Part shown: positions 36,503 to 46,676 of the stretch, one piece after another
Layout of the letters: every line of letters starts with the position of its first letter
How positions within the stretch are numbered: position 1 is the first letter of the stretch
DNA from: Neorhodopirellula lusitana
GTDB lineage: Bacteria > Planctomycetota > Planctomycetia > Pirellulales > Pirellulaceae
Reading direction: 5' to 3'
NCBI RefSeq assembly: GCF_900182915.1
Contig: NZ_FXUG01000017.1
Span: forward strand, 62,001 to 126,000
Length of the DNA: 64,000 nt
The notes under the pieces: generated by a model
What the model was told of the DNA's origin: nothing
What the model saw: only the letters and a program-made list of their open reading frames with translations
Database searches by the model: none
Translations under genes and position numbers: made by a program

Positions 36503-37506
36503 ATGGCTTCAATCCTCTCGAACTCTCGTGTTCGACGTTGGGTACTTTGGGGGGAGCGCGGTGATCGTTTTCGCCGGCGTACCGGCTTAACTGGAATTCA
36601 AACTACGCCGACCCGTAGGCGAAGGTCCGGCCGGCCCCGCCGTTGCCGCAGAACCTTTTGAGCCCCCTGGACGGAACGTCGAGTTCACTTGCTTGGAATC
36701 GGCGATAGTGTCACACGCGGACTTGGCGCCAATTCAAGTCCCATTCCTACTTTGAGCGTCTGCGAGAAAACCCAGACGACGAATGGCCCGATATGCGGGG
36801 CAAGCACTTGATCGGCGTGCTGCCAAACCTAACGGCAACCAACGCGGCAGTATCAGGTTCAATTTCTCTTGATCATGAAAGAGTCATCGACGAGCAAATC
36901 GAGGCTTTTGACGAGGATGTGTTCGGGATCGTTGTCATGACCACGGGCGGGAACGATTTGATTCACACTTACGGCCGAAGACCGCCAGTCGAAGGTGCGA
37001 TGTACGGGGCCACGCTGGAACAAGCTCAGCCATGGATCGCCGCGTTCGAGCAACGACTCGGTAAAATGATCAACTAAATCAAAAGCCGGTTTCCCGCAGG
37101 CTGCCACATTTTCTTGGGCGACATCTATGCCCCAACCGATGGCGTGGGCGACGCCCCCAGCATCTTTCTGCCAGATTGGCCCGACGGCCTCGCAATCCAT
37201 GCCCAGTGCAACGACGTGATCCATCGCGCAGGCAACGAACACGATGACGTTCACATCGTGCCTCTCTATCGAACCTTCCTGGGCCATGGATCGCATTGCC
37301 GACAATTTTGGCGGCGGCATTACGACTCGAACGATCCAACCTATTGGTTCTACACCAACATCGAAGACCCGAATGATCGCGGCTACGACGCAATCCGTCG
37401 AGCCTTTCTAAATGTCATCGCAATCCAGGAACCAGTCTTCCGGTCACTTTCGAACGCCCCCGCTTTCGCGGAAGCCAGCGGGCAACCAGCACCCGCGTCG
37501 CAATAG
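36503..37506 (+). pseudogene. broken SGNH/GDSL hydrolase gene
   Basis: Pieces of one SGNH hydrolase are spread over different frames. A membrane leader begins at ATG 36503 (MASILSNSRVRRWVLWG). The block I motif LLGIGDSVTRGLGAN is near 36691. After a frameshift near 36740 the frame continues with DDEWPDMRGKHLIGVLPN and the block III motif VVMTTGGNDLIH. A TAA at 37075 then interrupts the same frame, which resumes with HIFLGDIYAPTDGVGD and DPTYWFYTNIEDPNDRGYDAIRR. The TAA could be a single change from a Tyr codon. The N-terminal third also needs frame changes. The gene looks inactive. It lies between the ECF/FecR pair and a second broken gene. Confidence 0.8.
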
Positions 37507-37670
37507 ATAGGGCATCGACAGAAACCGTCTATCACGACGGATCAATTCGTCGGGTTGGCGTTGACTTGGCCGGTGAACGGACATCGGCGCAATTGCACGG
37601 GCGCACCTTGCATCGACGCTTACAACGTCCTGACGCGTACCACATCTTGACGGACATATCGTATCGACGC

Positions 37671-38644
37671 TTACAACTCTTCTTCGAGCGTTTCTTTGGA
37701 AGCCCGAGTCCCCAAAGAACCCCAGAGCCCAAAGGGTGACTTTCGGCCAGCGGCTAAACCGCCCGAAGCGTTCGAAACCTGAGCACTGTTGCTTTTGCCG
37801 GCTTCGATTGAGTCGGTAATGAACTTGACCGCGCCGTCACCCATTAGGACATGACATCCACCCGGGTGCCGACTTCCGAGTGGGCAAACTCCAGCCCCAC
37901 TGAAGTCGCCGACAATGCAAATTTCGCAATTGGGAGGAAGGATGGTGTTCATACCTGTGAACGAAATTCGTCCGAAGGCCCATTTATAGCCACGACGGCG
38001 ATCAGATTCGTTTTCGTTGATCACAGCCTGAGATCCCCAAAACTGAGGACGGGTTGGATCGGTATCGGAACAAGCGATCCCCAGTCACCCATGTGCACCG
38101 AATCCCCCGCGCAGTACGCGTAGTTGGTCCTTCCGTCGGATGGCAAACCGACTCCGGGATCACTGGGGCAGCGGAATGATTGAACTTCGTTCAACCAGGG
38201 CTCATACGGCGTGCTGCCATAGGTAGTCTGCGATCGTTTGGGGTTGGGTCCCATCGCTTGGAATGTACCTGCGGAAATGGTTAGTGGGTTACTGATTTGT
38301 TCCCACAAGGCTTGCTGTTCGACAAACGGAGTGATGCCGACCAACCAATTCAAGTCCGATCGATTGATTCCCGTTCCGACCGCTTGGCTTTCCACATCAC
38401 TTTTATCGGGGTGAGCGGTACCGCCTTGGGAGCGTGGACATTGGTTGTCGGCGGAATGTTAATTATGAATCGCAAGACCGATCTGCTTAAAGTCGTTGCT
38501 GCAACTCATTCGGCGAGCAGCCTCACAAGCCGCTTGAACCGCAGGCAACAGCAGCCCGACAATAACACCAACAATAGCAATCACCACAAGTAGCTCGACC
38601 AGCGTGAATCCGATTCGTTTCGGAATCGATCGAATTGATTTCAT
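37671..38644 (-). pseudogene. broken DUF1559 gene
   Basis: The N-terminal part ([20 protein letters not shown], then GLAIHN) ends at a TAA where the intact paralogue at 31999 has Tyr (HNYHSAYNQ). The same frame then continues (NWLVGITPFVEQQALWE, FRCPSDPG) until a frame change near 38060. The C-terminal part (FWGSQAV to SRHPGGCHVLMGDGAVKFI) is in a different frame. By comparison with the intact paralogue about 100 codons are missing at that junction. So there is one nonsense change and one internal deletion with a frameshift. The recognisable motifs suggest recent decay. Confidence 0.85.
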
Positions 38645-39099
38645 TTCCAAGTCTCTGAACAAGAGGTTTTAAAACGCCAATAGGCGACTGAATGAATTCA
38701 CCTGGGCCAGTGAACAACCAAACAATGTTCGGAGAACATGAATTTCCAACACGAATCACGTCTCATTCTTGATATTCACGAAACACAAGAGCAACGAGCG
38801 CATTCGTGCAATCAAGCGTCACATAATGCCCATCAGCCATCCGCTCAATTGCCGCCTAAGGCAATTCCGGATTCGCAATCGATCCCATCGCTTGGCTTCC
38901 CTTCGACACGCCTTGCCGAAGCACAAGGCAATTGCCGCAGGACGCATCGCCAACGGCCTGGCAAAAACGAACCGCGACGCGAACGAGCTCAATAGGATGT
39001 CAGACAGTGTGTTCACTGCCGACGGTCGTCGCACCGATTCCAAATCGAATTCGAACGACGAATGGGAGCGAGGTCCAATCGAACCTAGGTCGATAGCCG
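38645..39099. other. intergenic region between a DUF1559 pseudogene and an MMPL gene
   Basis: I see no credible gene, terminator or repeat in this 455-base stretch. Short frames on both strands have no family resemblance. Confidence 0.5.
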
Positions 39100-41508
39100 T
39101 TAGCCGGATTCACCCTTTGGCGTGAACCACTTTCCCAGTGGTGACGCCATGATCGCGGGCATCAGCACCACGTCGCCGATCAAGGCTGCCGACAATAGTC
39201 CCAACATCATCAAAGCAAATCGTTGCGTGGGCACAAAATGCGAAAGACCGTAGACCAGCGGTGACAAACCACATACCGCGGTGGTTTGCCACATCGCAGG
39301 CCCGCAGATCCGGAGCGCTTCCGTGGCAGCTTCGTGACGCGTGTGTCCCAGTTTCAGCTGGCTGCCGAAACGAGACAGCAAGTGGATGGTGGCATCAACC
39401 GCAATGCCGAGTGCCACGCTCGCGGTCATCACGCTACCGATATCCAGCGGCGTGTGGGTGAGCCCCATTGCCCCGAACAGCGTGACGGTAGGAAACAAGT
39501 TGGGGAACATCGCTAACAGCCCGCCGACGACACTACGCATCAACAACATCATGATGATGGCAACAACACCGAACGCTGTCATGAAGCTGCGAAACAGATC
39601 GTTCAGCAGGATGTCCTGCGACGCTGTCGACATCGGAACGTTGCCGGTGTAGTAGGCGGACACGCCATCCACCTCCAACATCGGAGCCAGAATGTCCTCC
39701 ACCCGATGCAACTCCGCTCGATAATCCATGTCTTCCCCGAAAGGAAAGCGGAATCCGATCCGCCAAATCTGGCGTCCATCGTTCGTTCGAACATAGTACC
39801 CCGATTCGCGAAGCCCTCCTTCGGCTCGCACCATCGAATTCCGAATATTGGCCTCCACGATGGTCGCCCCTAGCGAACGCTTCCCTTCCCCCACCGAAGG
39901 CGGCGGAGTTGGCAAGAACGACCGAGCGGAAACAACTCCGCCAACCAGTTCAATGTCTCGAAGGCGAGTATCAATCTTGCGAATCAAGCGAAACTGATCC
40001 ACATCATCCGGCATCGCCTCCGGCGCGAACGTGATCAGCATTTGAGCGTCAATTGTCGGGCCGAGGTGATCTTCAAACCATTCGTAGTTCTCGAAAATCT
40101 CGCTGTGTGCAGGGAACATCCGCGGGACATTCACCGACGTCGTCAACATCGGCAGTCCCGTTGCGGTAATCGCGGTCAAAACCGTGAACGCGATCACAAT
40201 CTTGATCGGGTGACGAAGACTTCGATCGGTGAACACCAACCACCAACCATCTACTTTCTTCAATAGCTGACTCCACCGTCCCGGACGCGAAGGCTTGTTT
40301 GGACGAATCCGCTTTCGTTTCTTAGCCCACATACTCCCGTGCCACTGCATCGCACCAGGCAACAAGGCCATCAACAACAACAGTGTCAAGAAAACCGATC
40401 CAGCCGCAATGACGCCGAACGCACTGACGGGCCAAAGCCGAACCATTCCCAGCGAACCGAGCCCGATGATCGTCGTGATCGCCGCAAGCCAACAAGGGAC
40501 ATACCCGGCTTGCATCGCACGACGGGCCGCGGCGGTGGGATCGATGTCAGGTGACTGACCGATCGCGTCCAAATAGTAATTCGAAAGGTGAATCCCAGCG
40601 CTCGCCGTCAGCACAAACACTAACGGTGGCAACACGATCAAGATTGCGTTCATGTCCAGTCCCGCGAAACTGATCACGGCCAACGAGATCCCTTGGCCAA
40701 TCATGCCGACCGCAATCACAACACTCGTTAGCAACCACGAACGCAGGCATAACAAACAGATCAACGCACCCAGCAAGCACGACGGCATCGTATAACGCTG
40801 AATCGACTGCTGCGCCTCGGCGTCAATCAAGGCTCCGTCGAACGGCGCCCCCGCGATAAAGACGTCTGCCACATCGACATCGATCGTCTCGGCAACCAGC
40901 GACCGCATCTGTTCAATCGCAATCGTACGGTGACGGGAACCATACAAAGTGAACGAAGCCAAAACCGCAGTTTGTTTCCCGTCGGGCCCGACCAACGCCC
41001 CCTTCAATCGAGCCCGCACGCTGCGATCCGAAAAGCTAGTCGGTGGGCTGTTCAGTAGATCGTAAACAGCTTGCCCGGACGTCAGCTTCTCCAGATAGTC
41101 CGGCGCCTTCGCTCGGGCCAGTAGCCACCGGGGATCGTCAGCCGGATCGCGATCCACGAAACCGCTGTCTCGCTGTAGATAACGCAACTCTTTCGGGACC
41201 GCCGCGCTTTCGGTCAAGTACTTTTGCAGTTCGCCGACGACTAGCGGAATTTGATCCGACCCAAGGTCACAACCGTCCCAGCTAATCAGCAGGATGTTTT
41301 GGCCTAAGAACTGGGTTGCAAACTCATCGTACTGCTTACGCACGTCCAGCGACTTAGGCAACCACAACGCGGGCGCGTTGAACATCGATGACAGTGCACG
41401 ATCGGAACCCACAATGCTCAACGGCGCCAACACCAACAGCGCCAGCAACCCCATGACAAACCGCAACCGATAGATGGAAGCTTGGCGGTTAAGTGAGATC
41501 AGAGCCAT
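39100..41508 (-). CDS. MMPL/RND-superfamily exporter
   Basis: The protein of about 802 residues has the classic duplicated layout: one transmembrane helix, a large periplasmic loop, a block of about five helices, a second loop and a second block. The sterol-sensing-like blocks include SLAVISFAGLDMNAILIVLPP and LTHTPLDIGSVMTASVALGI. The second block contains VDATIHLLSRF. Members export lipids, hopanoids or hydrophobic compounds by proton flux. ATG 41508 is preferred; an ATG 13 codons earlier (41547) is possible. No membrane-fusion protein is adjacent, which fits the single-component HAE3/MMPL type. Confidence 0.88.
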   Translation of the reverse strand: MALISLNRQASIYRLRFVMGLLALLVLAPLSIVGSDRALSSMFNAPALWLPKSLDVRKQYDEFATQFLGQNILLISWDGCDLGSDQIPLVVGELQKYLTESAAVPKELRYLQRDSGFVDRDPADDPRWLLARAKAPDYLEKLTSGQAVYDLLNSPPTSFSDRSVRARLKGALVGPDGKQTAVLASFTLYGSRHRTIAIEQMRSLVAETIDVDVADVFIAGAPFDGALIDAEAQQSIQRYTMPSCLLGALICLLCLRSWLLTSVVIAVGMIGQGISLAVISFAGLDMNAILIVLPPLVFVLTASAGIHLSNYYLDAIGQSPDIDPTAAARRAMQAGYVPCWLAAITTIIGLGSLGMVRLWPVSAFGVIAAGSVFLTLLLLMALLPGAMQWHGSMWAKKRKRIRPNKPSRPGRWSQLLKKVDGWWLVFTDRSLRHPIKIVIAFTVLTAITATGLPMLTTSVNVPRMFPAHSEIFENYEWFEDHLGPTIDAQMLITFAPEAMPDDVDQFRLIRKIDTRLRDIELVGGVVSARSFLPTPPPSVGEGKRSLGATIVEANIRNSMVRAEGGLRESGYYVRTNDGRQIWRIGFRFPFGEDMDYRAELHRVEDILAPMLEVDGVSAYYTGNVPMSTASQDILLNDLFRSFMTAFGVVAIIMMLLMRSVVGGLLAMFPNLFPTVTLFGAMGLTHTPLDIGSVMTASVALGIAVDATIHLLSRFGSQLKLGHTRHEAATEALRICGPAMWQTTAVCGLSPLVYGLSHFVPTQRFALMMLGLLSAALIGDVVLMPAIMASPLGKWFTPKGESG

Positions 41509-42048
41509 GGACTTGAATGAGGTTTGCGATATCAGTGAATCCTTCAATTGAACACGAAGACGAGATTAGCGAATCACCGCTTTGGTGACGAGGGCGAAGC
41601 CAAGATCTCAGCCCGACAGGATCGGAAGGCGAAACAGATACGCAGACTAGGCAATCCTTAAACAAATCGCCTCGGCAGCTCCTAAACCGTGCAAACCGGA
41701 CCCGAACGAGGCGTAAAACGCAGCGCAACCTGCACAAACGCTCATTCATCGCCGGTTCTAGCTAGCCGAATTGAATGCACCGGGACAACCCGACGAAAAC
41801 GAGGCAGCAAACGGATGACGCGAGCGGAAATGAAGAAATTGCGATGCCCCCCTCCTAGATCCAACGTAGTTTCTGGTGTTGAGGAGACGGAACTCAACAG
41901 GAATTCGATTTTTCAAATGGTTCGTTTTCGCTGTACTACAACGACGTAGTCAGCAAAACAATTCATCCGACGCATGCAAGGCTTGGCTTAGTCCAGTTCT
42001 TGAGGGCACATCGACCGGCATGAAAGACCATCCAAATTTTTGGGGCAC
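41509..42048. other. divergent intergenic region
   Basis: This 540-base gap separates the MMPL gene (minus) and the sensor kinase gene (plus). It should hold both promoters. No gene or repeat was recognised. Confidence 0.5.
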
Positions 42049-43665
42049 ATGATGAAACCAAGCACACTCGTCTTGTTGGTCGAGGACGACCCGATCGACG
42101 CCATGGTCGCACGACGCACGCTTCTAGCAGCGAAAACCGAATATGAAATTGACATTGCCAGCTCAATCGGAGAAGCGATCCAATGCATGTCGCAGCGTAA
42201 GCATGACGTCATTTTGAGCGACTTAGGACTCCCCGATGCCGGCGACTTGGACGCCGTCACTAAGATTCGCAACGAATGCGATGACGTCCCTCTAATTGTG
42301 ATGTCAGGGTGCGATGATGAACGGCTTTATGTCGAAACACTCGCGAAAGGTGCAGACGATTTTGTTTCCAAACATAATCTGACACCAACCACATTGTGTC
42401 GCTGCATCAACCAGAACATCGAACGCATGCGGCAAAAACGCGAAATCCAAGAGCTCGTCGAGGCCGTCGAGACCCAGCGAGAGGTGCTCGAGCAACAAGC
42501 TGACGAACTGCAACAAAAGAACCTGCGTCTTGCCGCGTTGTGTCAGTCCGCCAAATCATTCGTTAACAACGTCTCTCACGAATTTCGGACACCTCTGTGC
42601 GTCATCAAGCAGTACTCTGGAATGATGTCGCAGGGCATGTTTGGTGAACTCACCGATCCTCAACAACACTTCCTGCGAGTGATTGAAGACCGCGTCGACG
42701 GCCTGAACAATCTCGTCGACGACATGCTCGATATCAGCCGCTATGAATCCGGCATGCTAGCGGCCAGTCGCAAAAAATGTGCAATCGACGAGATCATCCG
42801 ACGCGAACTCACACCGCTGGTTCACCGTGGCAAAGTCCGGTCTGTCAAAGTCTTCGCGGAATGTCCCGATGATTTGCCCAACGTCTTTTGTGATCCCGAA
42901 AAAGTCGGACGCACCATCGTCAACCTCGTCGTCAACGCCATCAAAGTGTCGTCCGCCGAGGGGCAAGTGCGGGTCTCCGTGAGTCCTAACGATGAAACTC
43001 AAGAAATCGAAATCCGCGTCCATGACGACGGTCCGGGGATGAACGACAAACTGAAGAAAAAACTTTGTGGCCGATTCGCCCAAGGCCCGACTTCACTGCT
43101 TAGCAATGAAAAGGGATTCGGGCTGGGACTTAGCATCACCAAAGAACTCGTCGATCTTAATCTCGGCGCATTGGAGATCGAGAGCGAAGTCGGCGTAGGC
43201 AGCGTCTTCATGTTCACGATTCCTTATGCCAACCCCACCAAGATTTTGAGTCGTTACCTCGAACGACTGGGACGCATCCCCGAAAACGTCCAAACCGAAT
43301 TATCCGTAATCCGAGTCCGTATCGATCCAACCAGCGACGATGACTCCGCCGACGACGTTGAGCGGTTCTTGAATTACACCCTGCGTGCTCGCGATCTCGC
43401 GATGCCGATCTACACCAACGAGTGGATGGTCATCCTCGATAGCACCGTCGCGGATCTGCCAGTCTTCCTGACGCGGTTCAATTCCGAACTCACTGAGGTC
43501 AATCGCAATCGACCTCAAGGTGAATTGCCGGCGATCCATTTACATGAACTCGGAACCTTCCACCGAGTCGACCAGATTACGGAAATCCAAAACTGCCTTT
43601 CCGGAATGCTTGCCCCGGCCGGTCGGCCCCGAAAGCCTCATATCCGAAAGGCGCAGTATGTCTGA
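42049..43665 (+). CDS. soluble response-regulator / histidine-kinase protein
   Basis: The 538-residue protein starts with a receiver domain (about 5-125, phospho-Asp in VILSDLGLP), then a coiled coil (about 130-170), HisKA (NNVSHEFRTPL) and HATPase (VVNAIKV, DDGPGM, GFGLGLSITKEL). No transmembrane helix is seen, so its input is internal or through the receiver. The last 130 residues (from about 405) hold an extra region, with VIRVRIDP, FLNYTLRARDLAMPI and NEWMVIL, which has the pattern of a degenerate GGDEF-like fold without the motif. It overlaps the following response regulator gene by 8 bases. Confidence 0.88.
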   Translation: MMKPSTLVLLVEDDPIDAMVARRTLLAAKTEYEIDIASSIGEAIQCMSQRKHDVILSDLGLPDAGDLDAVTKIRNECDDVPLIVMSGCDDERLYVETLAKGADDFVSKHNLTPTTLCRCINQNIERMRQKREIQELVEAVETQREVLEQQADELQQKNLRLAALCQSAKSFVNNVSHEFRTPLCVIKQYSGMMSQGMFGELTDPQQHFLRVIEDRVDGLNNLVDDMLDISRYESGMLAASRKKCAIDEIIRRELTPLVHRGKVRSVKVFAECPDDLPNVFCDPEKVGRTIVNLVVNAIKVSSAEGQVRVSVSPNDETQEIEIRVHDDGPGMNDKLKKKLCGRFAQGPTSLLSNEKGFGLGLSITKELVDLNLGALEIESEVGVGSVFMFTIPYANPTKILSRYLERLGRIPENVQTELSVIRVRIDPTSDDDSADDVERFLNYTLRARDLAMPIYTNEWMVILDSTVADLPVFLTRFNSELTEVNRNRPQGELPAIHLHELGTFHRVDQITEIQNCLSGMLAPAGRPRKPHIRKAQYV

Positions 43666-44062
43666 ACCACTCCATATCCTGACCGCCGAAGACGACCCTG
43701 ACATTCAGTTCGCCATCGCGATGGTACTGACCCACGCCGGTTACCGCGTCAGCGACGTCAGTAACGGAAAAGACCTAGTGCGGGTTGCTCGCCAAATTCA
43801 GCCGGACATGATCCTGCTGGACCTGCGAATGCCCATCATGAATGGCCAGGAAGCTCTCGCGATTTTGAAGGAAGAACCTACGACCGCCTCGATACCGGTT
43901 GTCGTTTTGTCAGCCAGCCCGGGCGATTGCACGTCAGTGCTTGACCTTGGTGCGGCCTACTTCCTTTCCAAACCGTTTGATGCCTTGGCACTTCTAAGTG
44001 CCGTCCGCGCCTGCTCTACCAATCTACCCTTCCCAATGGAAGCGATGCCCGTAGCACGCTGA
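43658..44062 (+). CDS. single-domain response regulator
   Basis: The 134-residue protein is a stand-alone receiver: acidic pair in TAEDDPD, phospho-Asp in MILLDLRMP, the Ser/Thr in VVVLSASPGD and Lys in YFLSKPFDA. ATG 43658 is chosen as it begins the fold and overlaps the kinase stop codon, implying coupled translation. Without an output domain it probably relays phosphate or acts on a protein partner. Confidence 0.9.
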   Translation: MSEPLHILTAEDDPDIQFAIAMVLTHAGYRVSDVSNGKDLVRVARQIQPDMILLDLRMPIMNGQEALAILKEEPTTASIPVVVLSASPGDCTSVLDLGAAYFLSKPFDALALLSAVRACSTNLPFPMEAMPVAR

Positions 44063-44245
44063 GCCCGCCTGCAAGACTTAGGCCGGGTGAAAGCGACGGA
44101 ATTGAGACTCACGTCTCGACACCTGTTGCATTAGTGGACACAAGACGTGACCACGAAGCAGATTCACATGTCAATCCTCCCAAAACTTGTTTGCAATCGT
44201 ACTTTCGATTGTCCGCATCACATCGCACATCTATTGAAAACCAAC

Positions 44246-44767
44246 ATGACTACGACCCAAGAACCGATCACGACCATTCCCAGCACGAAGCCGGCCACGT
44301 CCACACCAGGAAGTCGGTCATCCATGGGAAACATCCGCGCACCTAAGTTTCTCTCGCATCCTCGCGCCAACGCCAAGACCGGCAAAAGCACGAAGTGCAA
44401 GGACTGGGTGCTGTGCATCGATGACGACCAAGACTTCTCCTACAGCATAAAGCTGAGCCTGCAAACGCGTGGCTACAACGTAGCTCGTGCACAAGAAGTC
44501 GACAAAGGCTACCAACTCGCATTCGAGATTGAGCCCATCGCGATCTTATTGGATCTCGTCATGCCCAACGACGGCGGCGATGACCTGTTGTCCCAAATTC
44601 GGTTCCATCCGTCGCTGTCACACATCCCTGTGTTCATCGTCACCGGCATGTACTCCAGCAACGTTCGCGATCGTCTGCTTGCCAGCGGTGCTTGCGAAGT
44701 ATTCCGCAAACCCGTGGACCTGGATACGATCACCGAAGCGATCGAATACCATCGCCCCCAAGCCTAA
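44246..44767 (+). CDS. response regulator with disordered N-terminal extension
   Basis: The 173-residue protein has a Ser/Thr/Pro/Lys-rich N-terminus of about 55 residues, then a receiver (VLCIDDDQDFSYSI, phospho-Asp in AILLDLVMPND, FIVTGMYSS, EVFRKPVDLD). There is no output domain. It is third in a row with the kinase and the first response regulator, about 180 bases after the latter. ATG 44246 is preferred over the GTG at 44147, which adds 33 residues without domain character. Confidence 0.82.
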   Translation: MTTTQEPITTIPSTKPATSTPGSRSSMGNIRAPKFLSHPRANAKTGKSTKCKDWVLCIDDDQDFSYSIKLSLQTRGYNVARAQEVDKGYQLAFEIEPIAILLDLVMPNDGGDDLLSQIRFHPSLSHIPVFIVTGMYSSNVRDRLLASGACEVFRKPVDLDTITEAIEYHRPQA

Positions 44768-44882
44768 TAGCTTGATTTTAATCGCGATGTAAAAAGAACG
44801 AGGTTGCAAGGCCGGTACCAACCGGCCTGCAGCCCGTCCAAAAATCGCAACGATGTCACCCAACTTCCAGTGGGCATGCCCC

Positions 44883-44909
44883 CGTAGCTGAACTCGCCAG
44901 AGTTCAGAC
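44883..44909 (+). repeat. 27-bp dispersed hairpin repeat, copy 5
   Basis: The left arm here is CTGAACT, a perfect complement to AGTTCAG; the loop CGCCAG is unchanged. It shows the same stem with an A-U pair where the other copies have G-U. Confidence 0.85.
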
Positions 44910-45090
44910 GCTTGGTCAACGAACCCGCTTTCGTAGTCCAAGCCCGAAGCCTGATGAAATCGGCGACGCGAATGGTGGGTTCAAGATCAAGCTGGGTAAG
45001 CCAACAGTGCGAACGCAGATTCAGCACTCTCTTCAGGCTTGCCCATCTAACTCTTCTGTGCGAGAGGCATCAATCAATACGACGCAAGTC

Positions 45091-45150
45091 TGTCGCCGAA
45101 CGCTCCGCGGTCGGGGATGCTGGGTACCGACCGCGGAGCGTTCGGCGACA
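45091..45150. repeat. 60-bp inverted repeat element, copy 1
   Basis: A perfect 22-bp stem (TGTCGCCGAACGCTCCGCGG and on) with a 16-base centre ending GGTACC. The second copy is at 49152. It is probably a small mobile or REP-like element. Confidence 0.9.
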
Positions 45151-45346
45151 ATCGTCTCTGTTAAGATTCGCGGACCAACTCGGTCCTGCAACAAATAGCC
45201 GATGGTGGGTCAAGTCGAATTGATGTTGGTCGGCGCCACTCACACCGTGCGTTGCCCGGCGCACTACTGCACCCGCGAAATGGGAAATGTTAGCTGGGTG
45301 GCAGCAACCAATTGCAGTTGGGATCGATTCTCCTGTATGACGAATG

Positions 45347-45406
45347 AACCACAGAGTCACCGTAGGAACCGCCCCCCACTCTGTGCCCCTCCGTGTCTCT
45401 GTGGTT
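45347..45406. repeat. AACCACAGAG palindromic element, copy 1
   Basis: The 14-base ends AACCACAGAGTCAC and GTGTCTCTGTGGTT are inverted copies with one mismatch, giving a 60-bp element. Copy 2 is at 46874 and a left-half-only copy starts at 48393. Confidence 0.75.
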
Positions 45407-45815
45407 ACACCGCCATAGAACCACCACGACGCCAGCAAGCAACTAACATCAGCATCCCAGAACAAAAACCTTCACCGACGCAATTCGCAACCAAAGCGAG
45501 AAAACGTCGCAAGCCTGCTATTTCATAGCAAAAATAAGTGGTCGGGCCTCACCCCCTGCACCTGCAGCCCAACAAAGAAGCCTGCACACATTGGTATACT
45601 TGGCGGGACGAGACCCTTTCGCAATCCGGACAGAGAACTATTCCGCGACCTAATAGCCTGTCTATTTTCGATTGTAGTAGGCACGGGCCCTGTGCCGTTC
45701 CGCGGAAAACATTTGAGAACGCAACGATTTTAGCTGGCGGACCGCACGACGGAGTGTCTCGGCAACTTGCAATGCAATTTTCAACAGACGGCTAACCAAC
45801 CAATCTGGAGAATAG

Positions 45816-46676
45816 ATGATGGATGTTGTTCATTGCAGCACTAGCGGTCGATTTGAGACCGGCTTTTTTTACAGAATTGCATTCGAGACTCTCGCCGAAA
45901 GCGACTGGGCGTTTTGGACCGACGACGACGAGGGCTGGTTGTTCTACGAGACGCCTCCTCGCGGTGAAGTTGTTGTCACGGACAAAGAAATCCAATCCAA
46001 TTATATGGACTGCGGCCACTACTGGTTACAAACCAAAGGAACTTTTACAGTAACCGAACCTGCCCCAATATTGTTCGATGGGCTTGACTGGATTTTCACC
46101 AAAAGAGTCATTGACCTATTTAAGCATTGCGATCTCAATAACTTCGTTACTCGTGTGGTCGCACTCGAGGGACTCGAAACGGAACCCGGAGGAATCGTGA
46201 GCTTCCCGAGTCCAAGACGCTCGCTCGGAGTACCACTGGTCTTCGGAAAGTCCGAATCTCCGATCAAGTGTCCGGTATGCGATGAATCCATGACTTGTGC
46301 AAGCTGCGGTCGTATACATATAAAGTGCCAGGTTTGCGGGCATGGTCGCATTACGCCTGTTCGCTCGGATAGCCTTTTAGAAAAAAAACCTTATAAACCT
46401 GAAGAGATCCCAGCTAAATACGGAGACAGCGCAGTGGAAGCTAGCCTGTGGAACGGACAGGATTTTTTTGAAATCAATCCAGTGCAATGTGCCTCCTTCA
46501 TTGTTTCGTACCGAGTACTCGATATTATTCGCAGGCTTAATGTATCCCCCTTTTGCGCTGAACCAGTAAAATGCAGGGTTGATGGCACCGATTCACACAA
46601 GCGTGAGCTTCTCGAGCGAGCGAGAACACCAATTGATTTGACATCGGCCAAGAAAGTATGGCTTGAATCTGAATAA
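45816..46676 (+). CDS. cysteine-rich protein A of a tandem pair, possibly double-CXXCG (SitI6-like) family
   Basis: The 286-residue protein has no signal peptide or membrane helix. Its middle carries a dense cysteine cluster CPVCDESMTCASCGRIHIKC followed by QVCG, giving three CxxC pairs, of which two read CxxCG, and so probably binds zinc. The C-terminal part (DFFEINPVQCASFIVSYRVL, then IIRRLN) recalls the closing region of the myxobacterial double-CXXCG family, some members of which are immunity proteins (SitI6). This link is from pattern memory only. No toxin gene is adjacent. The copy at 47331 is about 90% identical. Confidence 0.7.
   Translation: MMDVVHCSTSGRFETGFFYRIAFETLAESDWAFWTDDDEGWLFYETPPRGEVVVTDKEIQSNYMDCGHYWLQTKGTFTVTEPAPILFDGLDWIFTKRVIDLFKHCDLNNFVTRVVALEGLETEPGGIVSFPSPRRSLGVPLVFGKSESPIKCPVCDESMTCASCGRIHIKCQVCGHGRITPVRSDSLLEKKPYKPEEIPAKYGDSAVEASLWNGQDFFEINPVQCASFIVSYRVLDIIRRLNVSPFCAEPVKCRVDGTDSHKRELLERARTPIDLTSAKKVWLESE

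Larger units (their letters stand above)
44768..45815. other. repeat-rich intergenic region
   Basis: This stretch of about 1 kb has no convincing gene. It holds hairpin repeat copy 5, the first copy of the 60-bp inverted repeat, the first AACCACAGAG palindromic element and the left part of the tandem duplication. Confidence 0.7.

Noticed and set aside
36407-36661. 84-residue frame before the SGNH pseudogene
   Set aside because: Its middle only coincides with the leader of the broken hydrolase; the rest is Arg-rich noise after a frameshift.
38769-39125. 118-residue frame between the DUF1559 pseudogene and the MMPL gene
   Set aside because: Composition is Arg/Ser/His-rich, and it overlaps the end of the MMPL gene on the other strand.
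45202-45528. 108-residue frame near the duplication
   Set aside because: It is built from the AACCACAGAG repeat element and has no ordered part.
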